Source: Ahrensia sp. R2A130
GTDB lineage: Bacteria > Pseudomonadota > Alphaproteobacteria > Rhizobiales > Rhizobiaceae
Assembly (NCBI RefSeq): GCF_000179775.1
Contig: NZ_AEEB01000016.1
Location: forward strand, 1 to 64,000
DNA length: 64,000 bases
Reading direction: 5' to 3'
The notes under the pieces: model-generated
What the model saw: the letters and a program-made list of their open reading frames with translations, nothing else
Databases searched by the model: none
What the model was told of the DNA's origin: nothing
Program-made: the position numbers and the translations under genes
In this document: one piece after another, positions 42,886 through 52,225 of the stretch
Layout of the letters: the number at the start of each line of letters is the position of its first letter
Numbering within the stretch: position 1 is the stretch's first letter

Positions 42886-44487
42886 CTAGTTCTCCACCTT
42901 GTCGGAGGCACGATATTTAGCGATCATCGCGCGTCGTTCTGGTGGGGGCAGGGCGCGAAAATCGTCGCGCGTCATGTCGTTGGCTTTCACGATTGCTGCG
43001 ACTTCTTCAGGTGACGGGCGACCCTGCGGCGTGTCGATGCTTGCTGTTGGACGACCCTCGCCACTTTCCGGCCTGTCTTGGCCGCGAGGCGGATCGACAT
43101 CACCTTCCTTGCGCACGTTCAACCCGGCGCTGACCTCGGTAATTCGCGTGATAAGAACCTCATCGCCCGGCTTAAGACCGGCAGTCACGATTGCGTTTTC
43201 GCCTTCAAATGCAGCGATTTCAACTGTCCGCTCTTCCAAAACGCCCTCCACCGCGATGTAAACGGTGTCGCGCCCATAAACGGCTTGGTCAGGGATTATA
43301 AATGCACCTTCAAAGGTGCGGTCTGGAACCTTCACTTCGACAAACGCGCCGGGGCGCAAGGTCACGCGGTGGTCTGCGTCACCGATCGAGGCGAACACCT
43401 CAACGCCACCACGGGCGGAGGCGATGTCAGCGCCCAGACGATCTATGGTGGCGGGCCATGTGTAACCCTTGCCACCGACTGTCCAAGTCACATCAACCGT
43501 GCGGTTGTTGAGGCCAACTTCGTCTGTTTGCAAGCGGCCATATTGCGCGTCGGTGAGCGTAAATTTCGCGTCCAAGGCATCTTCTTCGTAAAGCGAAACG
43601 ACAACATCGTTGGCCGTTACATTGCGGCCAACTTGCGCGCTGCTCGTGCGCACCACGCCTGCAAACGGCGCTTTTAGAACGGTGGATTCCACGTTGCGCT
43701 GGGCCTGTGCAACGCGCCATTCAAGCCGCGCCAACGATGCGCGAAGCTGTTCCAGACGCGCTTCCTGCACCGCAATCGTATCACGAGCCAAAGCCAATTG
43801 CTGTTCGCGTTGGCTTTGTACGAGACGCCGCGCATCGAGCTGTTGTTGGGTGGAGGTGCCACGCTGGCGAAGTTGCTCGGCGCGCGCCACGTCATCTAAG
43901 GCAAATTTCAATTGCTCTTCTGCGGCGGAAAGCTTGCTCTGCTCCAGCGCGATTTGCGCTTCGTTTTCAGCAATACGTGCCTGCGCTTCGGCAAGGTTCG
44001 AACGTGCTTCTTGCAGGGCACCTTCAAATTCAAATGCGTCGATCGTCACCAGCGCATCACCCGCATCGACACGCGCACCGGCTTCCAGCTTGGGCGAAAT
44101 GGCGACGACTTCGCCGGACACAAGTGAGCGCAAATCGATAGTGCGGGCGGCAACCGTCTGGCCGTAGGCGATGAAGTTGGGCTGAACATTCATGGCCTGC
44201 GCCACAACCGTTTCCACGGTATAGACAGGCTTAAAGGCGCGCCGCTGGCTCGGTTCCGGCTTGTCGGCCAACATGGCCTTGGTCATCACAAAGGCACCTG
44301 CCAAGACGCCGATCATCAAAACGGATTGGATGATGATGAGCGCACTGCGTTTCACGATAACGCCTGCGCGGCTCTCAGTTTTTTCGTGCGCTGCTGGAGA
44401 CTTAACGTCCTGCGCAGAAAAAGCGGAAGGTACGGTATCCGTTGCCGGTACTGCATCCGTTTCAGTGCCGCTCACCTTGTCCAGCAT
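42886..44487 (-). CDS. RND efflux periplasmic adaptor (membrane fusion protein)
   Basis: Adaptor subunit of 533 residues anchored by one N-terminal helix (about 46-70). Then come lipoyl half (LRSLVSGEVVAISPKLEAG), a long alpha-helical hairpin (160-280), second lipoyl half (VLKAPFAGVVR) and beta-barrel. The C-terminal 60 residues are polar, low-complexity and unusual for the family. It forms a tripartite pump with the following permease; no outer-membrane TolC gene is nearby. Confidence 0.9.
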   Translation of the reverse strand: MLDKVSGTETDAVPATDTVPSAFSAQDVKSPAAHEKTESRAGVIVKRSALIIIQSVLMIGVLAGAFVMTKAMLADKPEPSQRRAFKPVYTVETVVAQAMNVQPNFIAYGQTVAARTIDLRSLVSGEVVAISPKLEAGARVDAGDALVTIDAFEFEGALQEARSNLAEAQARIAENEAQIALEQSKLSAAEEQLKFALDDVARAEQLRQRGTSTQQQLDARRLVQSQREQQLALARDTIAVQEARLEQLRASLARLEWRVAQAQRNVESTVLKAPFAGVVRTSSAQVGRNVTANDVVVSLYEEDALDAKFTLTDAQYGRLQTDEVGLNNRTVDVTWTVGGKGYTWPATIDRLGADIASARGGVEVFASIGDADHRVTLRPGAFVEVKVPDRTFEGAFIIPDQAVYGRDTVYIAVEGVLEERTVEIAAFEGENAIVTAGLKPGDEVLITRITEVSAGLNVRKEGDVDPPRGQDRPESGEGRPTASIDTPQGRPSPEEVAAIVKANDMTRDDFRALPPPERRAMIAKYRASDKVEN

Positions 44488-44507
44488 GAAGCCATTTCCT
44501 GTTTAAT

Positions 44508-44553
44508 GGCGCAATTGTGCGCCTGTTGAAACGGTCGAGGCTCCATTCGACCG
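44508..44553. promoter_or_regulatory. Two inverted repeats upstream of the RND operon
   Basis: GGCGCA (44508-44513) and TGCGCC (44518-44523) form a 16-bp palindrome, and CGGTCGA (44532-44538) with TCGACCG (44547-44553) a second one. They lie 21-66 bp upstream of the adaptor start, where a repressor operator or promoter is expected. No regulator gene is adjacent. Confidence 0.5.
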
Positions 44554-44647
44554 ACAGTTTTCTTTTAACCAATAGGACCTGAACCTAGCATGAAGGCGTA
44601 ATCATGCCAGAACAGCTTTGTCGCAGACTGTCACACTCGTTAATGAC

Positions 44648-45676
44648 TCAAGTAGCTTCCAGCGAGCTCAGATCATCAGGTGCAAAGCGGTAGCGTTTGG
44701 AGCAGAACTCGCAATCCACCTGAATGGCACCGTCTTCTGCGCTTTCGCCTTGTTGGTCAGCGGTGAGGCCTTCCAGCATACCGCGCACCTTATCTTCCGA
44801 GCAGCTGCAATCGTCCGCCACTTTTTGAGCGTCGAAAACGCGGACGCCGTGCTCGTTGAACAGGCGGAACAACAGGCGTTCCGGCTGCACTGCGGCGTCG
44901 GTCAGTTCGACATCGGCAATCGTGCCCATCAATGCGGTAGCTTCCAGCCAGGCGTCGTCGCCATCGTCGCCGTCGTCATCCACCGCGCCATCGCCGCCAT
45001 GAAGGTCTTTCTGGCGCATGCGCTCTTCGCTGTCGGGCAGGAATTGCAGCAACACGCCACCGGCGGTCCAGCTATGGCTTGGGCCGTTACCTTCTGCGTT
45101 GCGGGTCAGCACTTCACCGACGCCAAGACGAATTTCGGTGGGGATCTGTTCCGACTGGCGGAAATAGCGCCGCGCTACTTCTTCAAGACCGATGCCGTCC
45201 AGTTGAACGATGCCCTGATAACGCTGGGTGTATTCGCCCTGATCGATGGTCATGCCGAGAATACCGGTGCCCAACAGCGAAGGGGCGTCAGTGTTGCCGG
45301 TGCGCACAGCCTCCGTCACCGCAGCCTCGTCGTAACGGGCATAAGCGCGGATGGAGCCGGGAGTGCGAAAGTCCGTCACGATCATCGAAACCGGACCATC
45401 GGTCTGGGTTTGTACGATGAATTTGCCTTCGAACTTCAGCGCTGTGCCAAGAAGAACTGTAAGCGTGATCGTCTCCGCCAATAGCCGTGCCACCACCACG
45501 GGGTAATCGTGACGGTCCAAAATGCTGTCGAGCATCGGGCCGAGCTGCACCGCACGACCACGCACATCAAGAGGTGCGACCGAGAACGGGATGACGGCAT
45601 CTTGTCCGGCAAATTCAATGTTCAGATGAGCGCCTTCCGTTTGTCCAGAAGATACATGGATCGGGGTCTGCGCCAT
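44648..45676 (-). CDS. hslO: Hsp33 redox-regulated chaperone
   Basis: Cytoplasmic holdase activated by oxidation, 342 residues. The C-terminal zinc switch has the exact CxC-x29-CxxC spacing (CSC ... CEFC). The N-terminal substrate-binding domain has LLGTALKFEGKFIVQTQTDGP. An acidic linker (DDDGDDGDDAW) inserted around residue 240 is longer than in E. coli. Monocistronic by context. Confidence 0.93.
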   Translation of the reverse strand: MAQTPIHVSSGQTEGAHLNIEFAGQDAVIPFSVAPLDVRGRAVQLGPMLDSILDRHDYPVVVARLLAETITLTVLLGTALKFEGKFIVQTQTDGPVSMIVTDFRTPGSIRAYARYDEAAVTEAVRTGNTDAPSLLGTGILGMTIDQGEYTQRYQGIVQLDGIGLEEVARRYFRQSEQIPTEIRLGVGEVLTRNAEGNGPSHSWTAGGVLLQFLPDSEERMRQKDLHGGDGAVDDDGDDGDDAWLEATALMGTIADVELTDAAVQPERLLFRLFNEHGVRVFDAQKVADDCSCSEDKVRGMLEGLTADQQGESAEDGAIQVDCEFCSKRYRFAPDDLSSLEAT

Positions 45677-45817
45677 GGCGGGCCAACCTTGTTGTCGTGT
45701 GCTGAAGTGGCAGAGCTAAATGCCCTCGCCGTTACTGGTTATTTGGTTTGCTGGTTTGCAAGTTTCAAGTCGGCGGAAATTTCGCGTTTTGCCAAAGAGA
45801 TTTGGTATTAGGTGACA

Positions 45818-45914
45818 GGCGGCGAAGAGCCGCCCGACGCATACGCGTCGCCCACGCGGAGCATCGGCGTAGCCGATTGCGTGAGCGCAAAAATCAGCAG
45901 CGATTCATCGCTGC
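45818..45914. repeat. Array of five small perfect hairpins
   Basis: Five adjacent inverted repeats: GGCGGC/GCCGCC (45818-45834), CGACGC/GCGTCG (45835-45850), ATCGGC/GCCGAT (45863-45877), TGCG/CGCA (45878-45889) and GCAGCGAT/ATCGCTGC (45897-45914). The last overlaps the stop codon of the MoxR gene, so the array occupies its 3' untranslated region on the minus strand. No T-run follows. It may be a dispersed structured repeat or an mRNA-protecting element. Confidence 0.6.
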
Positions 45915-46744
45915 GATCTGGCCATGAAAGCCAGCCGTTCGAACAGATGCACGTCCTGCTCGTTTTTCAGCAGTGCACCATGCAGCTTTGGCAGGGCGTT
46001 TTTGGCATCACCGCGCAGGGTGGCAGGGTCCACATCATCGGCCACCAGCAGGCGGATCCAGTCCAACGCTTCCGATGTCGAGGGCTTTTTCTTAAGCCCA
46101 GCCGTTTCGCGGATTTCGTAGAATTGCGTCAGCGCCTCGCGCACGAGGTTCTGCTTGATGCCGGGAAAATGCACGTCGACGATTTTCATCAGCACTTCAG
46201 CGTCAGGAAACGAGATGTAGTGGAAGAAGCAGCGGCGCAAAAATGCGTCCGGCAATTCCTTCTCATTGTTCGATGTGATGATCACGATGGGCCGGTGCTT
46301 GGCCTTCACCATACGATCCAGCTCGTAGACGTAGAACTCCATTTTATCGAGTTCCTGCAACAGGTCGTTGGGAAATTCGATGTCGGCCTTGTCGATCTCG
46401 TCGATCAGCAACACCACCTTGCCGTCAGCCTCGAAAGCCTCCCACATCTTGCCTTTTTTGATGTAGTTGCCGATGTCGGCCACGCCCGCTTCGCCCAACT
46501 GGCTGTCGCGCAGGCGGGACACAGCGTCATATTCGTAAAGACCTTGCTGTGCCTTGGTGGTGGATTTGATATTCCACTCCATAAGCGGTAGGCCAAGCGC
46601 TTGCGCGATCTGGATAGCGAGTTCGGTCTTACCCGTGCCGGGTTCACCCTTCACCAACAGTGGTCGTTCCAGCGTGATTGCGGCGTTCACGGCAGTCGTT
46701 AGGTCTTGTCCGGCAACGTAGTCTGCGGTTCCGGTAAATTGCAT
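45905..46744 (-). CDS. MoxR-family AAA+ ATPase
   Basis: A 279-residue MoxR-type AAA+ chaperone. Walker A GEPGTGKT (33-40), Walker B VVLLIDEIDKAD (110-121), sensor 1 in IITSNNEK and an arginine-finger region in LPDAFLRRC. These ATPases usually work with a VWA-domain partner to mature metalloenzymes or complexes; the usual CoxE/VWA gene is not seen next to it here. The ATG at 46744 is chosen over a longer frame to 46819 because the MoxR domain begins immediately. Confidence 0.9.
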   Translation of the reverse strand: MQFTGTADYVAGQDLTTAVNAAITLERPLLVKGEPGTGKTELAIQIAQALGLPLMEWNIKSTTKAQQGLYEYDAVSRLRDSQLGEAGVADIGNYIKKGKMWEAFEADGKVVLLIDEIDKADIEFPNDLLQELDKMEFYVYELDRMVKAKHRPIVIITSNNEKELPDAFLRRCFFHYISFPDAEVLMKIVDVHFPGIKQNLVREALTQFYEIRETAGLKKKPSTSEALDWIRLLVADDVDPATLRGDAKNALPKLHGALLKNEQDVHLFERLAFMARSQR

Positions 46745-46891
46745 ATTATGTCTTCCGGCTGCGATAGTTTTCGCCTGCCTCTTACCCGTGGCACGGCAAA
46801 TAGCGCAACCGCATGGCATTAACTGCGTTGTTGTCGCACCAAAGCGTACCTATATCGGGTGCACTAACAACAACTTGTCGAAAGGAATCCA

Positions 46892-47440
46892 ATGTCGATT
46901 CTGAAAAAGGGTATGAAGGGCGCACCCGTAAAGCGCCTTCAGGAAAAACTTGGCGTAGGTGCTGACGGCGATTTTGGTCCCGGTACGCAGAAAGCTGTGA
47001 TGGACTTTCAGAAGGCCAATGGCTTGTCTGTCGACGGCATTGCTGGTCCAGACACATTCACCGCAATGGGTCTTGATGAGCTGGTGTTGCTGCGCGTCGG
47101 TTCGCGTGGCGAGCAGGTGAAAAAGTTGCAAGCTGCGCTCGGTGCTTCTGCGGACGGCATTTTCGGATCCGGCACAAAGCAGGCTGTGATGGACTACCAA
47201 AAAGCCAACGGTCTGGCAGTGGACGGCATGGCTGGCCCATCGACACTGGCCACCATGGATGCTTTCGATACCATGGATGCGTCAGTCGTCTCCCGCGCTG
47301 AAATTACGCCGGAAGAAGAAGCTGCATTCGACGGCGAAGATCTTCCAGAAATCTCCGGCAGCGATGCCGTTCAGGGTTCCGCTGGCGAAGTTGCTCCCAA
47401 AAAGTCCCTATGGGGTAAAGTCAAAGGTTGGTTCGGCTAA
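46892..47440 (+). CDS. Protein with two peptidoglycan-binding (PG_binding_1) domains, no signal peptide
   Basis: A 182-residue protein with two tandem PG_binding_1 repeats: LKKGMKGAPVKRLQEKLG...DGDFGPGTQKAVMDFQ (about 4-58) and VLLRVGSRGEQVKKLQAALG...DGIFGSGTKQAVMDYQ (65-125). An acidic tail ends in a basic WGKVKGWFG that could be an amphipathic membrane helix. No signal peptide or catalytic domain is visible, so how it reaches the wall is unclear. AAAGGAAT precedes the ATG. Confidence 0.85.
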   Translation: MSILKKGMKGAPVKRLQEKLGVGADGDFGPGTQKAVMDFQKANGLSVDGIAGPDTFTAMGLDELVLLRVGSRGEQVKKLQAALGASADGIFGSGTKQAVMDYQKANGLAVDGMAGPSTLATMDAFDTMDASVVSRAEITPEEEAAFDGEDLPEISGSDAVQGSAGEVAPKKSLWGKVKGWFG

Positions 47441-47460
47441 ACGCCAAACATCCTGCGGTT

Positions 47461-47928
47461 CTAGCTTCCAGCTAGAGCGACGACGATTTCATCAGGGCTC
47501 GCCACCATCGTGGCGGGCCTTTTTGTTGGCAGTGCGATACGCGCCAGTTTTTTAAGCTGCGGCCACTGTGGCTGGACACCGACCGCCGTATTGCGTGATA
47601 CGCGCTGAATCCGAACTTTAGCATGGCCGCGACCGATAAAGCCCAGCTTGCGCGCAGCACCTTTCGACACATCCAGAATGCGACCCTTAGCGAAGGGACC
47701 ACGATCATTCACCCGCACGATAACCGAGCGGTTGTTGTGCAGATTTGTGACTTTGATTTTCGTGCCGAAGGGCAGCTTGCGGTGCGCTGCCGTCATGCGG
47801 CTGGAGTTCATGCGCTCGCCACTGGCGGTCATGTTTCCGTCCAGCGCATACCACGAGGCCGAGCCGGTTTGCGCTGCAGCAGGCGTGATGATGGCGAGCG
47901 CGAGGGCTGCGGTGAGAGCGATTTTCAT
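47461..47928 (-). CDS. RlpA-like septal ring lytic transglycosylase-type protein
   Basis: Exported protein of 155 residues with a signal peptide (1-19, cleavage after AAAQ-type site) and a double-psi beta-barrel: GSASWYALDGNMTASGERMN (22-41) and VRVNDRGPFAKGRILDVSKGAA. These are the RlpA landmarks; RlpA trims glycan strands lacking stem peptides. No lipobox cysteine and no SPOR domain, so it is a short soluble form. Start at 47928 is taken from the signal peptide. Confidence 0.88.
   Translation of the reverse strand: MKIALTAALALAIITPAAAQTGSASWYALDGNMTASGERMNSSRMTAAHRKLPFGTKIKVTNLHNNRSVIVRVNDRGPFAKGRILDVSKGAARKLGFIGRGHAKVRIQRVSRNTAVGVQPQWPQLKKLARIALPTKRPATMVASPDEIVVALAGS
47497..47525 (+). terminator. 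Intrinsic terminator of the PG-binding gene, inside the convergent rlpA-like gene
   Basis: GCTCGCCAC (47497-47505) and GTGGCGGGC (47510-47518) form a 9-bp stem with a 4-base loop, followed by CTTTTTG. It faces the plus-strand gene ending at 47440 but is encoded within the last codons of the minus-strand gene. Confidence 0.7.
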
Positions 47929-48057
47929 AGCGGATGGTCCGGAACAGCGTTGTTGAACGCGCCACTGACCCTCAAATGTGTCGCCCATATGGACGAAACG
48001 TCCGGTGCCTATCAACGATTGTTGCAGCGTGAGAAGCGGCGGGAGCGGTCGTTCAAA

Positions 48058-50004
48058 CTAGCCTGTCCAACCCGCCAACCGCATGCCTTCCACCAGCTTG
48101 TCGAAATTGCGCCTGCGCACGAAGGGAACGCCGGCTTCCAGCGCTGGCATCGTATAGCCTGGCAAAATGCGTTCGCTCTCTGCCATGGCCTGCCGCGCCC
48201 GTTCAGGGTTGCCGGCCAAGGCTTCGGAAGCTGCGAGCAGGTGGTGGTGGAAAAACCAGTCGGGGCGTTTGGCAGCGCTTTCGCGGGCAAAATCGGCCGC
48301 TGCCGCAAAGTCTCCCTCGACGAAGGACGCAAGTGCCAGCGAATAAACCCAAAGGCTGATGTGAGGATCGGACGGTGATAACGCTATGGCGCGAAGGGCG
48401 GCGCGGCGCGCAGCCTCAGGCTGGTCGTCCAACGCGGAAAGCCGCGCGATCTCGCCCAGCGCACTGGCAAAATTCGGGTTGAGCTCCAGTGCACGCCGTT
48501 CAGCCGCAAGCGCTGGTCCAACATCACCGATCAGCGAAAGGGCAGTCCCCAGCGTGAAATGCGCGTTGGGGTTCGTGTCGTCTCTGTTCACCGCAAGCCG
48601 CGCCAGTCGCAGCGCTTCGGCAGCCTGTTTTTCTGGGTCTTCAGCCCAACCTGTCCAAGCTTGCGTCATGTGGCAGAAGGAAAGCAGCGCCAGAATTTGC
48701 GCGCTGTCCGGCTCCAGCTGCAAAGCTTTTTCGGCGCACACCATCGCGGAACGCACATGGCGGGGCGACCCGCGCCAAAAATGCCAGCGCGCCCGCATCA
48801 ACAGATCCCACGACGACATATCGCGCGGACGGGTATCGGCGGCACGTTCTGTTTCGTGGCGCAGAAATTCCGGTTCGATCATCGCCACGATTAGCGTGGT
48901 GATCTCGTCCTGAATGTCGAAAATGTTGCCATCGCGCCGGTCGTAATTTTCCGACCAGACCGTCGTGCCGGTGGGGCACTCTACGAGTGAGGCGGACACC
49001 CGCATCATGGTGCCTGCCGAGCGAATGCGTCCCTTCAGCAGGTAGCGAACACCAAGGTCGCGGGCGATTTCGTTATCGGCCCAAGTGGCTTCCGAATAGT
49101 TGAGCGAAGAGCGCGGCGAGATAACTTTCAGCCAGTTGGAACGCGACAGGGCATCGGCAATATCGGACGCCATGCCCATGGCCATATAGGCGTCTTCTTC
49201 TTTGTCCATGCGGCTGCCCGGCGGCACTTCGAACGGCAGCACTGCGATACCGCGCGCATTGTCGAACCAGTGGTCGCCTTCTTCTCCACTCGTTGCGTCT
49301 CGGTCGTTGCCATCCTTGGCATCGTAAGACGCTGCCAGACGCGCTGATGGCTCCATGATGATCTCGTCACCTTCGGCGACCCGATAGACGCGTACAGGGT
49401 CCGACATGCCTTTGACGACGCGAAAGCCCATATCGATGAAACGGTGGATGTTCGAGCCGCTGACTTGCCGGTGCGCTTCGCCGTCAATGTTGATCGAGCC
49501 GGGTTCTGCCATCTGCTGCAACCGTGCAGCTATATTCACCTTCGGGCCGGAAATCAGATGCTCCTCCTGCAACACGTTGCCGAAGGATACGCCGCAACGA
49601 AAACGCATCCGGTGGTCCACGGGCAGTTCTTCGTTCGCTTCAAGAACAGATGTTTGAAAGGTCGTCATGCCTTCCAGTGCGGAAGCGACGCTGGAGAATT
49701 CGGCGAACATGCCGTCGCCTGCCGTATCGATGATGCGACCGCCGTTGCACTCCACCAATTCGCCGAGATTACGGAAGTGCTTTGCCAGTCGCTTACGGGT
49801 CTCTTTAGGAGCTTTTTCCACGCTGGTAGAATATCCAACCGCATCGACGAAGACAGGACAGGACTGTTTCCATGTGTAACCGTCCGGGTCATTTTGGGCA
49901 GCAGTTGCAGAAGGTGTGTCAGCAGCAGCTTGACGCGCTTGCTCTTCCGCCTTCGTGTCGCGCAACTTTCCTGCGCCTGTTTGCCGGTCGTCCATAGTCG
50001 CCAC
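48058..50004 (-). CDS. Class III nucleotide cyclase with TolB-like and TPR regions
   Basis: A 648-residue soluble signalling protein. The catalytic domain (about 48-215) has metal Asp in FVDAVGYS and in GDGMFAEF, and the transition-state pair in VNIAARLQ. The lysine that normally selects adenine just before the GDG is Asp here (IIDTAGDG). A TolB-N-like segment (GIAVLPFEV..., about 250-370) and TPR repeats (about 420-630, including EKALQLEPDSAQILALLSF) follow. It probably makes cAMP or another cyclic nucleotide, with protein partners bound by the TPRs. Confidence 0.85.
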   Translation of the reverse strand: MATMDDRQTGAGKLRDTKAEEQARQAAADTPSATAAQNDPDGYTWKQSCPVFVDAVGYSTSVEKAPKETRKRLAKHFRNLGELVECNGGRIIDTAGDGMFAEFSSVASALEGMTTFQTSVLEANEELPVDHRMRFRCGVSFGNVLQEEHLISGPKVNIAARLQQMAEPGSINIDGEAHRQVSGSNIHRFIDMGFRVVKGMSDPVRVYRVAEGDEIIMEPSARLAASYDAKDGNDRDATSGEEGDHWFDNARGIAVLPFEVPPGSRMDKEEDAYMAMGMASDIADALSRSNWLKVISPRSSLNYSEATWADNEIARDLGVRYLLKGRIRSAGTMMRVSASLVECPTGTTVWSENYDRRDGNIFDIQDEITTLIVAMIEPEFLRHETERAADTRPRDMSSWDLLMRARWHFWRGSPRHVRSAMVCAEKALQLEPDSAQILALLSFCHMTQAWTGWAEDPEKQAAEALRLARLAVNRDDTNPNAHFTLGTALSLIGDVGPALAAERRALELNPNFASALGEIARLSALDDQPEAARRAALRAIALSPSDPHISLWVYSLALASFVEGDFAAAADFARESAAKRPDWFFHHHLLAASEALAGNPERARQAMAESERILPGYTMPALEAGVPFVRRRNFDKLVEGMRLAGWTG

Positions 50005-50192
50005 CCCAGTGCGAAACCGGTTCTACGCAACGTTCGCCCCGCCACGGTTAAACCGGACATTCTCCACCAAAGAAGATGCCTCGCTTATACATTAAGCTAG
50101 CACAGGTTGTGCGGTGCACAACGGTCTTGACGTAACAGATTGCTTTGCTGACAGGATTTGTCATCGTCGCAGGCTATGGGTTTAAAAGCACA

Positions 50193-50222
50193 AAGGGCTC
50201 GCAGCTTGCGCTGCGAGCCCTT
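50193..50222 (-). terminator. Terminator downstream of rpsA
   Basis: AAGGGCTCGCAGC (50193-50205) is the exact complement of GCTGCGAGCCCTT (50210-50222) around a TTGC loop. On the minus strand T-rich sequence (TTTGTGCTTTTAA) follows, 26 bp after the rpsA stop. Confidence 0.85.
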
Positions 50223-50247
50223 CGAATGTTTGTTCAAACAGCTAAAT

Positions 50248-51951
50248 TTAGCTGTCGCTGCCGTCGCGGTCTTTCAGGGCTGCGCCCAGAATGTCGCCCA
50301 GCGATGCACCGGAATCGGATGAACCGAACTGTGCCACGGCTTCTTTCTCTTCGGCGATTTCCAGCGCCTTGACGGAGAGGTTGGCCTTGCGCGTCTTGCG
50401 GTCGTACTGCGTGACGCGGGCATCGATCTTCTGACCGACGGAGAAACGCTCGGGGCGCTGCTCGTCGCGGTCGCGGGACAGGTCGCCACGACGGATGAAG
50501 GCTTCGATGTCGGTGTCGACGATACGGGTCTCGAGACCACCATCGGTGACTTTCATCACCTCGGTCGTAACGATTGCGTTGCGGCGGATTTCACCGGTGT
50601 CAGCGCCAGCATTGTCGGCACCATCAAGCTGTTTGATGCCGAGCGAGATGCGCTCTTTATCAACATCAACGTCGAGCACGACGGCTTTCACCATGTCGCC
50701 CTTGTTGAAGTCTTCGATGGCTTCTTCGCCGGAGCGTGACCAATCCAGATCGGAAAGGTGAACCATGCCGTCCACATCGCCGTCGAGACCGATGAACAGA
50801 CCGAATTCGGTCTTGTTCTTGACCTCGCCTTCGACAACCGTACCGGCTGGGTACTGGTCGGCGAAAGTGTCCCAGGGATTGGACAGGTTCTGCTTGAGAC
50901 CAAGCGAGATACGACGCTTGCCCGGGTCCACTTCCAGCACGATGACTTCGACTTCCTGAGAAGTCGCGACGATCTTGCCGGGATGGACGTTCTTTTTCGT
51001 CCAGGACATTTCGGACACGTGGATCAGGCCTTCGATGCCTGGTTCCAGCTCAACAAATGCACCGTAGTCGGTGATGTTGGTGATGCGGCCGTTGACCTTC
51101 GTATCGTTTGGATACTTGGCACCGATCGAATCCCATGGATCCGATTCCAGCTGCTTCATGCCCAGCGAGATGCGGTGGGTTTCCTGGTTCACACGAATGA
51201 TCTGAACCTTGACCGTTTCACCGATCTGCAGGATTTCGGTCGGGTGGTTGACGCGACGCCAAGCCATGTCGGTGACATGGAGCAGGCCGTCGATGCCGCC
51301 GAGATCAACAAATGCACCGTAATCGGTGATGTTCTTGACCACACCTTCCACGATCTGGCCCTCTTCGAGGTTCTGAACGATTTCCGAACGCTGTTCTGCG
51401 CGGGTCTCTTCCAGAATGGCGCGACGGGAAACAACGATGTTGCCGCGACGACGGTCCATTTTCAAAATCTGGAAAGGCTGCGGCGTGTTCATCAGCGGTG
51501 TGACGTCGCGCACGGGGCGGATGTCGACCTGCGAACGCGGCAGGAATGCCGTGGCACCATCCAGATCGACGGTGAAACCGCCTTTGACCTGGTTGAAGAT
51601 CTGGCCTTCGACCTTTTCTTCGGCTTCGAATTTCTTTTCGAGCTTGATCCAGCTCTCTTCACGACGGGCTTTGTCGCGCGACAGGACGGCTTCGCCCATC
51701 GCGTTTTCAACGCGCTCGAGGTAAACTTCGACGGTATCGCCGACTTTCAACGTGCTGGGCTGGCCCGGCAGGGAGAATTCTTTAAGCGCAACGCGGCCTT
51801 CGACTTTAAGACCGGCGTCGATGATCGCCATGTCTTTTTCGATGCCTGTAACGATGCCTTCGACAACGGTGCCTTCCTGAATGGATTGGGCTGCAAAGGA
51901 TTCGTCGAGGAGGGCTGCGAAGTCCTCCATGGATGGGTTCATTTCTGACAT
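50248..51951 (-). CDS. rpsA: 30S ribosomal protein S1
   Basis: Ribosomal protein S1 (567 residues) that captures mRNA on the small subunit. Six S1 RNA-binding repeats can be traced; repeats 3-5 show [21 protein letters not shown] and related [19 protein letters not shown] patterns. CAGGAG precedes the ATG at 51951. It follows cmk, the standard order, with a 274-bp gap that holds its leader and probably a promoter. Confidence 0.97.
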   Translation of the reverse strand: MSEMNPSMEDFAALLDESFAAQSIQEGTVVEGIVTGIEKDMAIIDAGLKVEGRVALKEFSLPGQPSTLKVGDTVEVYLERVENAMGEAVLSRDKARREESWIKLEKKFEAEEKVEGQIFNQVKGGFTVDLDGATAFLPRSQVDIRPVRDVTPLMNTPQPFQILKMDRRRGNIVVSRRAILEETRAEQRSEIVQNLEEGQIVEGVVKNITDYGAFVDLGGIDGLLHVTDMAWRRVNHPTEILQIGETVKVQIIRVNQETHRISLGMKQLESDPWDSIGAKYPNDTKVNGRITNITDYGAFVELEPGIEGLIHVSEMSWTKKNVHPGKIVATSQEVEVIVLEVDPGKRRISLGLKQNLSNPWDTFADQYPAGTVVEGEVKNKTEFGLFIGLDGDVDGMVHLSDLDWSRSGEEAIEDFNKGDMVKAVVLDVDVDKERISLGIKQLDGADNAGADTGEIRRNAIVTTEVMKVTDGGLETRIVDTDIEAFIRRGDLSRDRDEQRPERFSVGQKIDARVTQYDRKTRKANLSVKALEIAEEKEAVAQFGSSDSGASLGDILGAALKDRDGSDS

Positions 51952-52225
51952 TTAAGCTCCTGATCCGCGGCTCGTATCGGTTTGCGAGCGACGGAGGTGC
52001 ACCGGGGTTGGTGTTGAAATAACCGAAACGGACGCCCCGTCGTCCCTTGGCGGGAAGACTGATCGGCCCTTCCACGAAGTGAAAAAGCCGCCGGGTGCGA
52101 AAGGCGCAAGAACGGTGTTTGTGCTGGTCGGGCCGGATCGCATTGTCGCAAATCAGACTAGGACAGAACCACGGGCGGACGTATCGGACCCGGGCACTCT
52201 GTCAGCGCATTTCAAAAGGACGGTT

